Shown: positions 50,269-60,599, counted from the first letter of the stretch. The stretch is DNA of 64,000 nucleotides from Rhynchopus euleeides (GCA_963210315.1 OY723282.1:496001-560000), one strand, 5' to 3'. The notes: a model not told the origin generated them from the letters alone. A program made the numbers and translations.

Positions 50269-53200
50269 CTACACCACAGCTTTCGAATTCGCAACAAGGC
50301 CGCAGGTGCAGACAACACATCCTGTCGGAATGGAGCACGTCATCACACTCTTCCTGATGTCCTCGTAGCTGGAGGCAGGTGTGCCCTCTACTGGTACTTT
50401 CTGAAGTGCATCCTTGGCAGCGTCCCACAGGCGCTGCGATACAAGGAGGAGTATCTCGTTCCAGTTCGCATGGAGGTTGTCATGAGCCTTCTCCAGCTCG
50501 TACATCCACTCATCTGCTGCGACAGCCGACTCTCGCACGACGTGAGTCAGAACAGCTGGTGCGTTGTAGGGTGCCTGCTTTGTGTCGATAACTGCACAGT
50601 GGTTGAATAGGAAGATGGTGGCGCACGGCTCGAAGATGCTCTTGTCAGTCAACACCGAAACATTGTGCTGGCGGGCGTAGCGCTCCAAGTGGTACAGCCA
50701 AGACACACAGCGGCCGATGGTCGAGTACCGCATCATCGAATCGACCCCGATGTGCCCTGCAAGCACAGAGCCCGCCACCGCAGCAGATGATGCCGACAGG
50801 CCCTTCTTCTTCAGCGCGGCCACCACCAACAAGCCCACCTTCGGAGGGTGCTCCCGGAAGTAGGTGTTGGTCTTCGCCCCGTTGAATGTCACCACGATGC
50901 GGTCGCCTGAGAAGGTGTCAGGCAGGCCCTTGTGTGGTACAGACAGTTCGACAATGATGGCGATGTAGTCACGGTGGCGGTCGAGTGTCGCAGCTGCATT
51001 GCCCTTGACAGTTTCGTTGTGGAAGTCGACGAGGTTGACCAGCAGGAAACCCATCTTCTTCTGACACAGCGACACCGCAAGTGCCTTGCTGGCAGACTTG
51101 AAGGCACCTGCCACCGATGTCGAATTAGATTCTGACCTGCTGGTTGAGACTTGCGAGTCAGTTCCAAAACGATGACTAGATCGACGGCTCGTGCTCAAAC
51201 TAAAACTTCCTGCCGACATCTCGGAATCAGATTCGACTGCAGCCACAGCCTCCTGCATGGCAAGCGGCATGAAGCTTTTGAAGGTCTTCATGTTCGCCAC
51301 AAGCACGTTCATCGCAGCGCGCATCACGTTCACCTCCTGCAGCATCGACGACCCGCCGCTGTACGCCTGCACGTTGTCCAGGTCAATCTGCGACACAAAC
51401 GAGATGTCGAGGGCAAACTGTGCGAACGGGCGTGCCAACATGGCGTTGTATGCCACAAAGATGAACACACCCACAAGGATGATCGCCACGACCATCAGCC
51501 AGGTGGCCGTGTTCCTGCGGTCCAGGTTGTCCTGCGTCACCTTGTCCTGTGCAGCCACAACCGCACTCATCTTTGCAGAGTTTTCCTTCGACTCACGCAC
51601 AATGTCCTCCTGCGGCAGCATCACGGCGATGATATACTCCTTGTGCGACGACACGCGGTCTGGGTCTGTCTGGAACTCCGCCTGCAGGGCAAACGTCAGC
51701 TCCTGGTCAGGGATCCATCGTGCATCCCCTGTCTGCATCAGCTGCTGCACCTGCTCTCCAGACAGCGTCTGGTTGTGCACACGCAGGTCGTCGATGTGCC
51801 CCTGGAAGCCGTGCCCGATGGAGTAGTTGGAGGCGACAGCTGTCATCGGCACACGGTCGCCCATTGGGCTCTTCGTGCGCCGCACTCCATCGACGTACAT
51901 CGCACAGTAGCCCATCTCCCGTCGGCGTGCGAAGCGCACCGTTGCAGTCATGAACACCCACTCCCCCACAGGCAGGTCGGGGACAGCAGCCGTGCGGCAC
52001 CCGTAGGAAATGATCGAGATGACGACAGACCCGTCCTCGTACAGACGCAGGTTCGTGTCGGGTGTCACGGAGTCCGCAAAGATCAGCCCCTTCTTGCCGC
52101 CTGATGCGCGCTCCCGCCGCACCCACACGGACACGCTGTAGTCGCTTCTGTAGAACACCTTCTCCCGTTCAACCGGCCGCCACTGCTCGCCCTCCACGCT
52201 GGGGCGCAGGTTGCGCTGTGTCACAATCACGTCAGGCACCCCGCCCCACGGCAGGGTGTTGTTGTAGTAGTCCAGCATGCTCTGGTACCCCGCCACACCG
52301 CCCACACGCCGCCGTGCCACACGCGGCACACGCTGCGTCAGATACGGCGACACGCGCACCGCCCCTGTCCCGTCGAGGTACAGCGCCTGCCCGCGCCCGT
52401 CGTGGCCTGTGTCGAACCGGAAGCACCCTGACCCGCCACCCTGGCACTCCATCCACGTGTCCCACACGTGCCACCCCACCTCGCCCACCGCACCGTCGAA
52501 GGGGAACCACATCCACTCCGTGCGGTACCCGCGGTAGTAGTCGCGTGCACAGAATGTGTCCACAATCACCTGCCCGTCTGCCGACTTTGCATCCAGACGT
52601 CCGTACTTCGACAGCACATAGTTCGCATATGCGTTGAAGCGCCAGTCAAGGGCATCGAACAGCGTGAACAGATGGAACCCGCGCTGGGTCCCGATCAACG
52701 CGTTGCCGTAGTGGTCCACTGTGCGCCATGCATCCTCCGCGTCAGTGTCGGATGTGTAGATGAGCCCGTCCTCTGTATGCATCACATACGTCATGTTCTC
52801 AGCAAGCTTGTTCCGAATATGATTACCACGAATAGCCTCCTGGAGCTTTGACGCTAGCTCGTCTGCAGGGAAGGACACGGTGCATATCCCAACGAAGTCC
52901 TTGCCTAAGCCTAACGGCAGCAAAGCAAATGTGCCTGTGAAGTACGGGGCGGTCAGCTTGCCCTGACTGTCGAAGCTCACTGCAGGGTTCACTTGGTACT
53001 CACCGAGGTATAACTTCATCTGATGCGTAAGAGGCAGGTGATCCGGGTGCCGTGCCATGTCCAGCACGCTGTTGAACTGCTGTGGAATGTCTGTCCACCA
53101 CAGTCGCTTGAATGGGTCGTACACCGACTTCTCGAAAGGGTGCCGCGTTCCGCCCTGCGAAAAGAGGAGCGGGTAGAGCAGTGGCTGGTTGGTGTCGCGC

Positions 53201-55227
53201 AGTGTGGCCTGTGAACCGTTCAGCATGTACGCATCGGGGTCGTTTGACGTGTAGCCGGCCCCGTCAGACGATATCATCCACCCGTTGAAGAGGAAGAGCT
53301 GCGTCACAGACCCTGTTGTGGAGCGTCTGCGCTCACGGAAATTAGTCTGCTTATTGAGAAAGCGGATGCGCGTCTCCCAGTTGGCCCACGTCTCCGCCTC
53401 ATTAGGGTCAAATGTGGCCAACCCACGGACGGCTCCGACGTCTGCCCACATCCGTTTGTATGCACCAATGTACGCACTGTCGGCAGCGGCTGTCGTCGAC
53501 TTCAGGTACACCGTTGTGAGGTCGTTTGTGATGCTGACCTCACGGCTCACCATGACCTGCACGGCGTCGTCTTTGTTTTCACGCTGTGCCTTCTCCGCTT
53601 CCTTCCCTGCAGACTCTGCAAGCACAAACGTGACAACTGCCAGTGTCACCGCCAGCGATGCAGACAGCAGCGTCGACGAGAGGCCCAACGGGACGCCACG
53701 TGATGCAGGGAGCGGGATGGCCGTTATGCTGCCGTGCACCACCTTAGCCACCACCGCCAGCACCGCGATCGGGATGACAAGCACACCGACCACCGCAACC
53801 GGCTCCGCCATCAGCGCCTTCGTGTCGGTGTCGACAGGCGGCAGCTCCGCTCGGGTTGGCTCTGGGGCAGGCGTGTCGTTCCACACGACAGGCGCAGGTT
53901 TTTGGAACAGCACCTCCATCTCCACGGTGTAGTTCGCAACCTTGGTTCCCTGTCGGAAGTAGTCGTAGACCGTGTGCAGCAGGTTTTCCATTTCATGGCT
54001 CATGGATCCGATGGGCAGACTCAACGGCTGGGCAACAGCAACACCGTGCACACGCCGGCTGTCCAGCACAACCCACGCACGCACACCTGCCTTCTGCATC
54101 AGGATTGCGTAGTCGGGACGTGAGCACCTCCAAGACGACGGTGGTGGATGGAAGGCAACGATGCGACCACGCACAAGATCCAGATTCCATTTGTCGAAGT
54201 CACAGAGGTAGTCCTTGTTGGGAAGTAGACTGTGGTCAATAAACAGCACTTTCTCCTGCAAAGGGAAGTCCAGCATGTCTGCCATGTTATGATAGCGCCG
54301 CATCGGCACAAGCTCTGGGTTATGCAGACACGCCAGCGCGTCCTTCGTCACAGGGTCATGCATCATCAGCGGACACCCAGAGCACAGCCGCTTCGCAGGG
54401 TCTCTGTGCCCCTCACATAGTTTCCCGAAAATGAACCACCACGGGCAGTCACCTCCGCCGTATTGCGACAGGTCCGCTTCTTTGACATTGCCACGCGGCT
54501 TCCCGGCGCCACAGTGGTACACAATCTTCCCGCGCACCTCGCCTGTCGCAGAATGCAGCAGCTTCAGGATGGGCAGGTCCTGTGCCTCAGACTTTGCCTG
54601 CATCATCACCACATCCTCGATGTCGCGTGACGAGGACCTCAGCCGCCACGGCTGGTTGTCGGACAAGGCATTGTGGAAGGTGAACATTAAGAAGGACAGC
54701 TTGTTACCCAGCTTGCGCTGCACACGTGCCCCACCTGCAATCCCGCCGCCACACCCAAATGAGTCCATGTAGTTGTAGAAGGCGATGGTGTCCGTCAAGT
54801 CCGCGTCTCCGTAGTCGGCCGTGCTGCACCCACCACCCTGCGTGTGCGTCACCACACGCATCTCCCTGCCGTTGTACGGGCTGGCGATGTCCAGGTTCGA
54901 CTCCTCGATGTAAGGCGTCTTCTCCAGCGCACCGACGCAGTGCTGCAGCCCGATGTACTCAGCAGGCACACCTGACGTGAACTCGAATGTGTAGGCACAC
55001 GGCCCGCACACCTCGCTGCGTTTGACCCAGTTGTCCATGGTGCAGTACGTGTCACGGTTGTCGTTCACACCTGCGATGATACCGCTATCTCCGTCAAAGC
55101 GCCGCTGCAGCAGGTCGGAGAACTGTGGGTTGTACGAGTTGATGCACTGGTACATGTCGTAGTGGCACTCGGGCACGCCTGCCAGTACAGTGGCACCGAA
55201 GGCCACGACTGCAGCCATTCTGCGCAT
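50269..55227 (-). CDS. Giant membrane sensor with LamG domain and C-terminal degenerate cyclase
   Basis: A 1652-residue intronless protein. Order of parts: signal peptide (1-17); Cys-rich ectodomain (20-470) with a protease-associated-like segment near 350-400; two membrane helices (about 474-498 and 512-537); a second ectodomain (545-900) that looks like a double Cache sensor; a LamG/concanavalin-like domain (about 1025-1165, SVSVWVRRE to GHIDDLRVHNQ); a third membrane helix (1241-1262) with HAMP-like sequence after it; and a cytosolic degenerate class III cyclase fold (about 1385-1545). That fold keeps FSGDRIVVTFNG but lacks the first metal Asp, the adenine pair and the Asn/Arg pair. The tail EWMYELEKAHD (1573-1583) matches the pseudo-cyclase at 13878. 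A ligand sensor without its own cyclase activity is the best inference. ATG 55227 starts the signal peptide. Confidence 0.78.
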   Translation of the reverse strand: MRRMAAVVAFGATVLAGVPECHYDMYQCINSYNPQFSDLLQRRFDGDSGIIAGVNDNRDTYCTMDNWVKRSEVCGPCAYTFEFTSGVPAEYIGLQHCVGALEKTPYIEESNLDIASPYNGREMRVVTHTQGGGCSTADYGDADLTDTIAFYNYMDSFGCGGGIAGGARVQRKLGNKLSFLMFTFHNALSDNQPWRLRSSSRDIEDVVMMQAKSEAQDLPILKLLHSATGEVRGKIVYHCGAGKPRGNVKEADLSQYGGGDCPWWFIFGKLCEGHRDPAKRLCSGCPLMMHDPVTKDALACLHNPELVPMRRYHNMADMLDFPLQEKVLFIDHSLLPNKDYLCDFDKWNLDLVRGRIVAFHPPPSSWRCSRPDYAILMQKAGVRAWVVLDSRRVHGVAVAQPLSLPIGSMSHEMENLLHTVYDYFRQGTKVANYTVEMEVLFQKPAPVVWNDTPAPEPTRAELPPVDTDTKALMAEPVAVVGVLVIPIAVLAVVAKVVHGSITAIPLPASRGVPLGLSSTLLSASLAVTLAVVTFVLAESAGKEAEKAQRENKDDAVQVMVSREVSITNDLTTVYLKSTTAAADSAYIGAYKRMWADVGAVRGLATFDPNEAETWANWETRIRFLNKQTNFRERRRSTTGSVTQLFLFNGWMISSDGAGYTSNDPDAYMLNGSQATLRDTNQPLLYPLLFSQGGTRHPFEKSVYDPFKRLWWTDIPQQFNSVLDMARHPDHLPLTHQMKLYLGEYQVNPAVSFDSQGKLTAPYFTGTFALLPLGLGKDFVGICTVSFPADELASKLQEAIRGNHIRNKLAENMTYVMHTEDGLIYTSDTDAEDAWRTVDHYGNALIGTQRGFHLFTLFDALDWRFNAYANYVLSKYGRLDAKSADGQVIVDTFCARDYYRGYRTEWMWFPFDGAVGEVGWHVWDTWMECQGGGSGCFRFDTGHDGRGQALYLDGTGAVRVSPYLTQRVPRVARRRVGGVAGYQSMLDYYNNTLPWGGVPDVIVTQRNLRPSVEGEQWRPVEREKVFYRSDYSVSVWVRRERASGGKKGLIFADSVTPDTNLRLYEDGSVVISIISYGCRTAAVPDLPVGEWVFMTATVRFARRREMGYCAMYVDGVRRTKSPMGDRVPMTAVASNYSIGHGFQGHIDDLRVHNQTLSGEQVQQLMQTGDARWIPDQELTFALQAEFQTDPDRVSSHKEYIIAVMLPQEDIVRESKENSAKMSAVVAAQDKVTQDNLDRRNTATWLMVVAIILVGVFIFVAYNAMLARPFAQFALDISFVSQIDLDNVQAYSGGSSMLQEVNVMRAAMNVLVANMKTFKSFMPLAMQEAVAAVESDSEMSAGSFSLSTSRRSSHRFGTDSQVSTSRSESNSTSVAGAFKSASKALAVSLCQKKMGFLLVNLVDFHNETVKGNAAATLDRHRDYIAIIVELSVPHKGLPDTFSGDRIVVTFNGAKTNTYFREHPPKVGLLVVAALKKKGLSASSAAVAGSVLAGHIGVDSMMRYSTIGRCVSWLYHLERYARQHNVSVLTDKSIFEPCATIFLFNHCAVIDTKQAPYNAPAVLTHVVRESAVAADEWMYELEKAHDNLHANWNEILLLVSQRLWDAAKDALQKVPVEGTPASSYEDIRKSVMTCSIPTGCVVCTCGLVANSKAVV

Positions 55228-55400
55228 CGTACGCAGACACCAGACGACACCACACCCAGGCAGGCTATGTGTAAATCCTGATTGAAACCGGTCACCTGTG
55301 GGTGTGTGGTGTGTGTGGGGGAGTCTTGCTCGGTCAGAGGATACAAAGGAGATAGGGGGGGGGAGGTCAGGTCATCCAGTTCTGCTTGTAGTGTCAGTTC

Positions 55401-55430
55401 GCGTGCGGAGGGGCTGGAGCGGGGAACAAA
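55401..55430 (-). repeat. Terminal direct repeat, downstream copy
   Basis: 30 bp identical to 58831-58860. On the minus strand it encodes the last residues of the RNase H frame (FPAPAPPHA). Confidence 0.9.
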
Positions 55431-56098
55431 CCCTCGCGTCTGACCTGTAAGCCCGCTGCGACTTCTTCGATCCCAACGTCGCAGCGCGCGATCGCCTCGC
55501 TGCCCTCGGCCCTCTGCCGGGACCACACATCCGCTGGCCTCTCGTCGGTGGAGACCCACTCGACCACCAGGCGCGCCCGCGCCCGGGCCAGCAGTGTCTC
55601 GATCCTGAACAGGACCGAGTTTGCCAGGCGGGTCCTCGCATGCCCCTTCGTCAGCACGACGCGCGCCGCGTCTTTGTCCACCCAGAGGAGGATCTCGCTG
55701 TGCCCCACTGATACGGCCCACGCCACGGCCTTCTCTGCCGCCAGGAGCTCGAGGTGAAACATGTCGCCCGATGTCCACTCCCGGCCCCACTAGTTGCTGC
55801 GCCCCGCACGACTTGCCACGTAGCCCCACCCCGTGGTGGATGCGTCCGACCACACCGCTACTGAAAACACGCACGGAGGCCGTGGTGAGGGTGTCCGCCA
55901 TGACGCGTCATCGATATGCTGTCGAATGACCCACATGACCTCGCCCGTGGCGTCAGCCGGAAAACCCACTTCGTTCGCCCACGCGCACTCGCCGCCCGAC
56001 ACCCGGCGCGCCCAGCGCCGCACGAACTGCAGAACGCCGTCAAGGAAGCACAACCGCACCTCGTACACATGCGCCACCCGGAAGACAAGCCCACACAC
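55403..56098 (-). pseudogene. RNase H domain of the retroelement
   Basis: Contains the RNase H landmarks in order: WSDASTTGWGYV (first Asp), LELLAAEKAVAWA (Glu) and LLWVDKDAARVVL (Asp). One in-frame TAG sits between the first and second motifs (about 55793), so translation would stop early. Everything else in this frame is open to the terminal repeat. DIRS/VIPER-type RNase H follows RT in the same way. Confidence 0.82.
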
Positions 56099-56333
56099 CC
56101 CACTACGTCCGCAGCGCCGCCACCTCGAGCGTCAGGAACGCGATCAGTTGCTCCCGCGCCTTTGCGCGCCACTTCCGCGGGAGGCGGTACGCGCCTCCGC
56201 GATACGCCACTCCAGCCCGAGGTAGTCCAGTTGCCGCGCGGGCGCACGCATGCTTTTAGCCTCGTTGATGTGGCCCCCTGCGCGAGTAGTCGATCCCTAA
56301 TGTACGCGGCGCGCGCCCGTACCTCGATCTCCG

Positions 56334-56479
56334 ATACCCCCGTGACCAATTATGTCTTGGTATCAAGGTTTAAGAATGTGCAAATTCCTGAAGAACTTAC
56401 TTTCAAGTTTTGCTTGTCCCAACATTGGGGGGGGGGGTTCTTTATTGGTTTTTGTTGCCTTTGTGTCAATACCCCCGTG
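56334..56479. repeat. 135 bp AT-rich insert in the RT domain, flanked by 11 bp direct repeats
   Basis: ATACCCCCGTG occurs at 56334-56344 and 56469-56479. The 135 bp unit (one repeat plus interior) interrupts RT just after the YLDDILATG motif and introduces a stop. It is AT-rich apart from a 12-base G tract. Its removal would rejoin the frame exactly. It may be a small transposable insert or a non-conventional intron with direct-repeat ends. Confidence 0.75.
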
Positions 56480-57216
56480 GCCAAGATGTCGTCGAGATAG
56501 ACCACCGCGCGGTCCCCAGCCAGGTCGCCCAAGAGAACCTCCGATGTGATCTGGGCTATCAACGGCGCGTAGCTAAAAACCATAGGGAGGGGGAGTCGCT
56601 GCCACCGATACCAACTCGCGCCCACCCGCACGCAGAAGTGTGACGCCAGCTCCGGGGCCAGGGGAAACTGGTGGAAGTACCCCTTGAGGTCAATCACCTG
56701 ACCCCAACCAGCGCTCGCCTCGCGCAGCGTCCTGGCGAGCACCAAAGGAGCCGGCAGCTTGAACTTGGGAGGGCGCGGCAGCCTCTGAATTACGGGCCGC
56801 CCGTCCACAATGATGCGCCTCGTGCTGGGATCCGCCTTCGCAATGTCGAAAACGCACACTACCCCCCGCTTGATGTCTTGCCTCCGGAGGGGCATCATGA
56901 CCCCAGCCGCACAGCACGCCTTCACGAAGCTGGGACGCAAGTCGCTGGGGGGACCTGGAAGGGGCACGCCCGACGACAGCTGCTCCTGAAACATCGCCCC
57001 ATCAGTGCACCACCGCAGGTAATCCGCCGACCGGCCCAGTTCCTCGGCCATGCGCACGACCACCTCAAGGTCCAGCACCCCCGTAGGAAAGGAGTCCAGC
57101 CGTTGCTGCCGCTGTGTTGCCGGCACTGCCGGTTGATCCTGTGTGTAGCTAGGCGGGGGCGCCTCCCCCTCGCCTTCGTCTTCCCCGTACCGCCAGAAGG
57201 TGAGCTCGTTTATCAT
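56345..57216 (-). pseudogene. Reverse transcriptase domain of the retroelement (5' part)
   Basis: From ATG 57216, five bases after the YR stop. Finger motifs (VFDIAKADPSTRRIIVDGRP), motif A VIDLKGYFHQFPL, then VVYLDDILATG with the catalytic Asp pair. The frame is broken by the 135 bp insert; beyond it (to about 56100) the RT connection region LDYLGLEW is in other frames, showing at least two more indels. Confidence 0.88.
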
Positions 57217-57221
57217 AGACT

Positions 57222-58171
57222 CTACTGCAGTGTCCTCAGGGCCAGCGTCTCCCGTCCCCTCCGCGTCGGGTTCACCGAGTTCAGGTACCTCTTCGTTACG
57301 TCGTAGCTCGTGTGGCGAAGCAGGTCCTGAAGCTCTTCCGGCCCCGCCCCAGCCATCTCGATCTCCTGGGCGGCTCCCCGCTTCACAGAGTGTGTCCACC
57401 AGAGCCCGGCCTCGTCCGGCATCAGCCCCCTGATGAGCTTCTTGATCTCCTCGTAGTGGTGGGAGTCCCCGCCGAACACCAGGCCTGTCGTCGTTGTGGA
57501 TCGCCAGAAACGCACCGCTATCGCCGTCAGCTCCCCGGCCGGCATGTAGGTGGCCGGCCTCCACTTGCTGGATCCCTTCTCTTTTGCATAGATCTGCGCG
57601 TCCCCCAACTCTGGGGGCCCCCCGCCCCCACAATCTCCTGCCAGTCCTCCTTCATCACAAAACGCAGGTCGCTGATGCGCGATCTGGTCACCCACGCCAT
57701 CGCGAGCACAGCCGCCGCGTCCTGCCTTCCCTGAAGTTGTAGGTCGTGCAACGCCTGCCGCACATCGGCGGTCCGCAGTGGTGTGGCCTGCACGGGCCGT
57801 ACCATGCTCCCCAGGCGCTGAAGCGCTTTCCGCGCCGCCCGAAACCTCACAGACCGGACTCGGGTGCCTCTCTCCCGCAGGGCCTTCCCGAGTCGGTCCA
57901 TGTAGTTCACCACCGTGCCCGGCACCGCACCCCCCAGCCTTGACCACGACCAGTTTATGGCTGCATCCTCGCACGATGTCCCCTCCGGCATAGTCGCCCT
58001 CCACTCGTCGAATCTGTCGAGGAGGCGTTGCCGCTCGCGCGTCGCCCCGGACCCCGTGGCATAGAGGTGTGACGACTGCCACGGGATCAGCCTCCGGATC
58101 GCTGCCCCCACGCGTTTGCCATCCCTTTCGGCAAAAATCGCGCTCTCGATCCCCTTCCGCGATATCCCCAT
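57222..58171 (-). pseudogene. Tyrosine recombinase of the retroelement
   Basis: Start ATG 58171. Core-binding region with GTVVNYMDRLGKALRERG, then the first catalytic Arg area TRSRISDLRFVMKEDW. After one frame break in a G/C homopolymer stretch (about 57610-57635), the rest follows: the HSVKRGAA box (His, Arg), LLRHTSYDVTKRYLN (His and catalytic Tyr), and stop at 57222. All expected catalytic residues exist across the two frames. Confidence 0.85.
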
Positions 58172-58326
58172 CCCTGTGCTGCCCCCCGGCGCGGCGTAAG
58201 GCTCCAGTGACCTGCGCTCCCCCGCTCCTGCCCGCCTTCTCTACACGCACTTCTCGCATCGGAGTGCCGCCGCTCGCCCTCTTGCCCCCGCCGCCCCCGC
58301 TGCTTATCGCCCCCTCGCCGCGCTTC

Positions 58327-58800
58327 GCCCCTGTGCTGCGAGTTAGCTCACGCATCACGGCTGCTGGCTCGCTGGCGTATCGTACCCGTGCTGCAAGTTT
58401 CCTCGCGCATCATATTGGGTCTGCCTGTTTCCTCGCGCATCGCACGTGCTGGAGCTTCTCCTTCGCATCACAGTGGAGCTGCGTGTCCCCTCGCGCATCG
58501 CACCTTTGCTGCAAGTTTCCTTGCGCATCCGGGTGGAGCTGCGTATCTCCCCGCGCATCGCACCGGTGCTGGAGCTTCTCCTCCGCATCACAGTGGAGCT
58601 GCTTGTCGTCCCGCGCCTCGTACCGGTGCTGCACGTCTCTGTGCGCATCAGGGTAGGGCTGCGTGTCTCCTCGCGCGTCGCACCGGTGCTGCAGGTTTCC
58701 TTGCGCATCCTCGTGGAGCCGCGTGTATCCTCGCGCATCGCACGGGTGCTGCAAGCCGCCTTGCGCCTCACCGTGGAGCAGCGGACCGCCCTCGCCTGGC
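58327..58800 (-). repeat. 60 bp tandem repeat array (about 7-8 units)
   Basis: Units of exactly 60 bp run from 58381 to 58800, with a shorter divergent unit before. The consensus contains GGTGCTGCAAGTTTCCTTGC, GCATC and CTCGCGCATCG. Because 60 is a multiple of three, several frames stay open and give 20-residue repeats (for example CDARGDTQLHPDAQGNLQHR), but none starts with ATG. It occupies the place of the element's 5' ORF (gag position). Confidence 0.85.
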
Positions 58801-58830
58801 TCATCTGTGGCGCATCGCGGTCGCTCCGAA

Positions 58831-58860
58831 GCGTGCGGAGGGGCTGGAGCGGGGAACAAA
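58831..58860 (-). repeat. Terminal direct repeat, upstream copy
   Basis: 30 bp identical to 55401-55430; marks the 5' side of the retroelement. Confidence 0.9.
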
Positions 58861-60599
58861 GAGACACAAATCCTGCTGTGAGTTGTGCGGTGTTTCCCCT
58901 CAGCCCCCCTTCCAACCTTGCGTATTGCAAGTGGCAGTAAAAGAAAAACACGGCAGGTCAGATCGCCCGTCCTTCCTCGACCTCACGACTCCCCCCTACG
59001 CACCTACGGTGCTCAAACAAGTTTGTGGTGTGTGGTGTGGAGAAACCATTTCTGGCCTTTTTCCGCTTGAGCAAACCACCCTTGCCAGGAGCCACCGCAG
59101 ACAACACCCATCCCCAGGCACCATCGTGCCTGGACACTGCGGCGGAAGGTAGCCGTGTGTACCGAACATCCAAAAGGATTAGCTCTCAACTGAAGTGCTG
59201 CTGTTGCTCAGGGCCAAGATCATCGGCCGCTTGCCTGCGCAGCATGAACGCGACAAGTCACAGTGACGGTATGGTTCACCCGTTTTTATTTGTGCGCACC
59301 TGTGCACACAACAAAGAGGGTGTGTGGGTAAACTGGCAAACCCGTTTGCGGGTTCTGGCACTGGGCACTGTGGCAGACGGTGGCACCTTGCACCTCTTCC
59401 GGCGCAGCTCCTGCTCGAGGCCCAGCTTCTGCGGTAACCTCTTATGAACGCTCTTCTTCCTCTCGGCCACCTTTGCCTTCATCGCAGCGGAGTCAGGCAC
59501 GCTGATCTATACACGACGCGCTGTCAGCTAAATCGACAGTCGACAGTCGACCTGAAAGGCATCCCCCTAACACTTAATTGATCTGCTTCAACCTGAACCG
59601 ACCATCTGGGCAGCGTGAGGTGGCTACGTCGAGCCACTTCGTGGACAGCTGCAGTACCCTTCCCTTGTGTTCCTCTGTCAGGGGAACAACACAATAGCAG
59701 CACTTGGTATTGTTTCATTTCAGTCAGCCAAGGAAAGTCGAGGAGTTCGAGCCGTTGAACAGTAACCAGAGGATGACAAGCAGGTTGAATATGCAAGCAG
59801 TGATTTCCTGTGTACCCTTGGACCCCACATTAAACTCGAACTGAACCCCTCAGTCGTCCTTGACCAGATTCACACCCGCTGATCCAGAACCGCACCCCCT
59901 CCCTCCACTCCAAGTGTATCCGCTGCTCATGGGCCCATGTGACCACAAAGACTTACTCGTGACTCCATAGCAAAGATGGCTACCACGCTCAAGACCATCT
60001 GTGAACAGACGGTGGTCTCCTGTTTCCAGGTTTCATGGGTTTACCGCGAGTGTAATGCAGGTACGGTAGGTGTGTCAAGAAGGTTTGCAGCTCACAGCAG
60101 GTCGTCATCTTCGTTCTGAACCTTGGTTCTGAAGTCGACAGCTCCTCAAGTCGGAGGCACACAAAGGATCGGTTCCGCAACTGTCCAACTATCTACAGAC
60201 TCACAGCGCAGAAGGCGCAGTCCAGGTTCCACAGAGCAAATTAAATGTTAGCATTTCTGCACAACTACCGCATCGCAAATCGCATCGGCGGTAGAAGTGA
60301 CTGACTCTAAAACGGCGAGTATCAGTCTTGACGCATGGAAAATTCCGTTCGGAAATACCAAACACAGCCACAGAAAGTGGAAGGGATGGGCGCCAAGATG
60401 ATGCGGGGGGGGAGGGGGTGGACTGCCCTGTATCGTGACACCCGTGAGGGTAAAAGAATACAGGGCAGGGAGGCACAGGCGCAGACACAACAGGGGCAAC
60501 ACATAGGCAGGCAACACTGGATGCAGGGCCAGAAGAAAAATATTCTCTCGGCTGGGGGAGGGGGGTCTCTCTCCTTTATATTCAACACCGGCCTTCTCT
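58861..60599. other. Gene-free region right of the retroelement
   Basis: No gene seen. Moderate GC, few homopolymers. Contains one copy of the TTTTTATTTGTGCGCAC motif (about 59281-59300) and a short CGACAGTCGACAGTCGAC run at about 59534-59551 that is related to the palindrome cluster at 60600-60780. Confidence 0.45.

Larger units (their letters stand above)
55401..58860 (-). mobile_element. Decayed VIPER-like tyrosine-recombinase retrotransposon
   Basis: On the minus strand the order is: tandem-repeat region, tyrosine recombinase (YR), reverse transcriptase (RT), RNase H (RH). A 30 bp direct repeat (GCGTGCGGAGGGGCTGGAGC plus GGGGAACAAA) is identical at 55401-55430 and 58831-58860 and marks the minimum limits. 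YR-before-RT order with direct rather than inverted ends is that of kinetoplastid VIPER elements. All three enzymes are broken by frameshifts, an in-frame stop or an insertion, so this copy is dead. Confidence 0.85.

Noticed and set aside
58357..58951. Separate gene in the tandem-repeat region
   Set aside because: Several frames are open only because the unit is 60 bp, none has an ATG, and the region is part of the retroelement.
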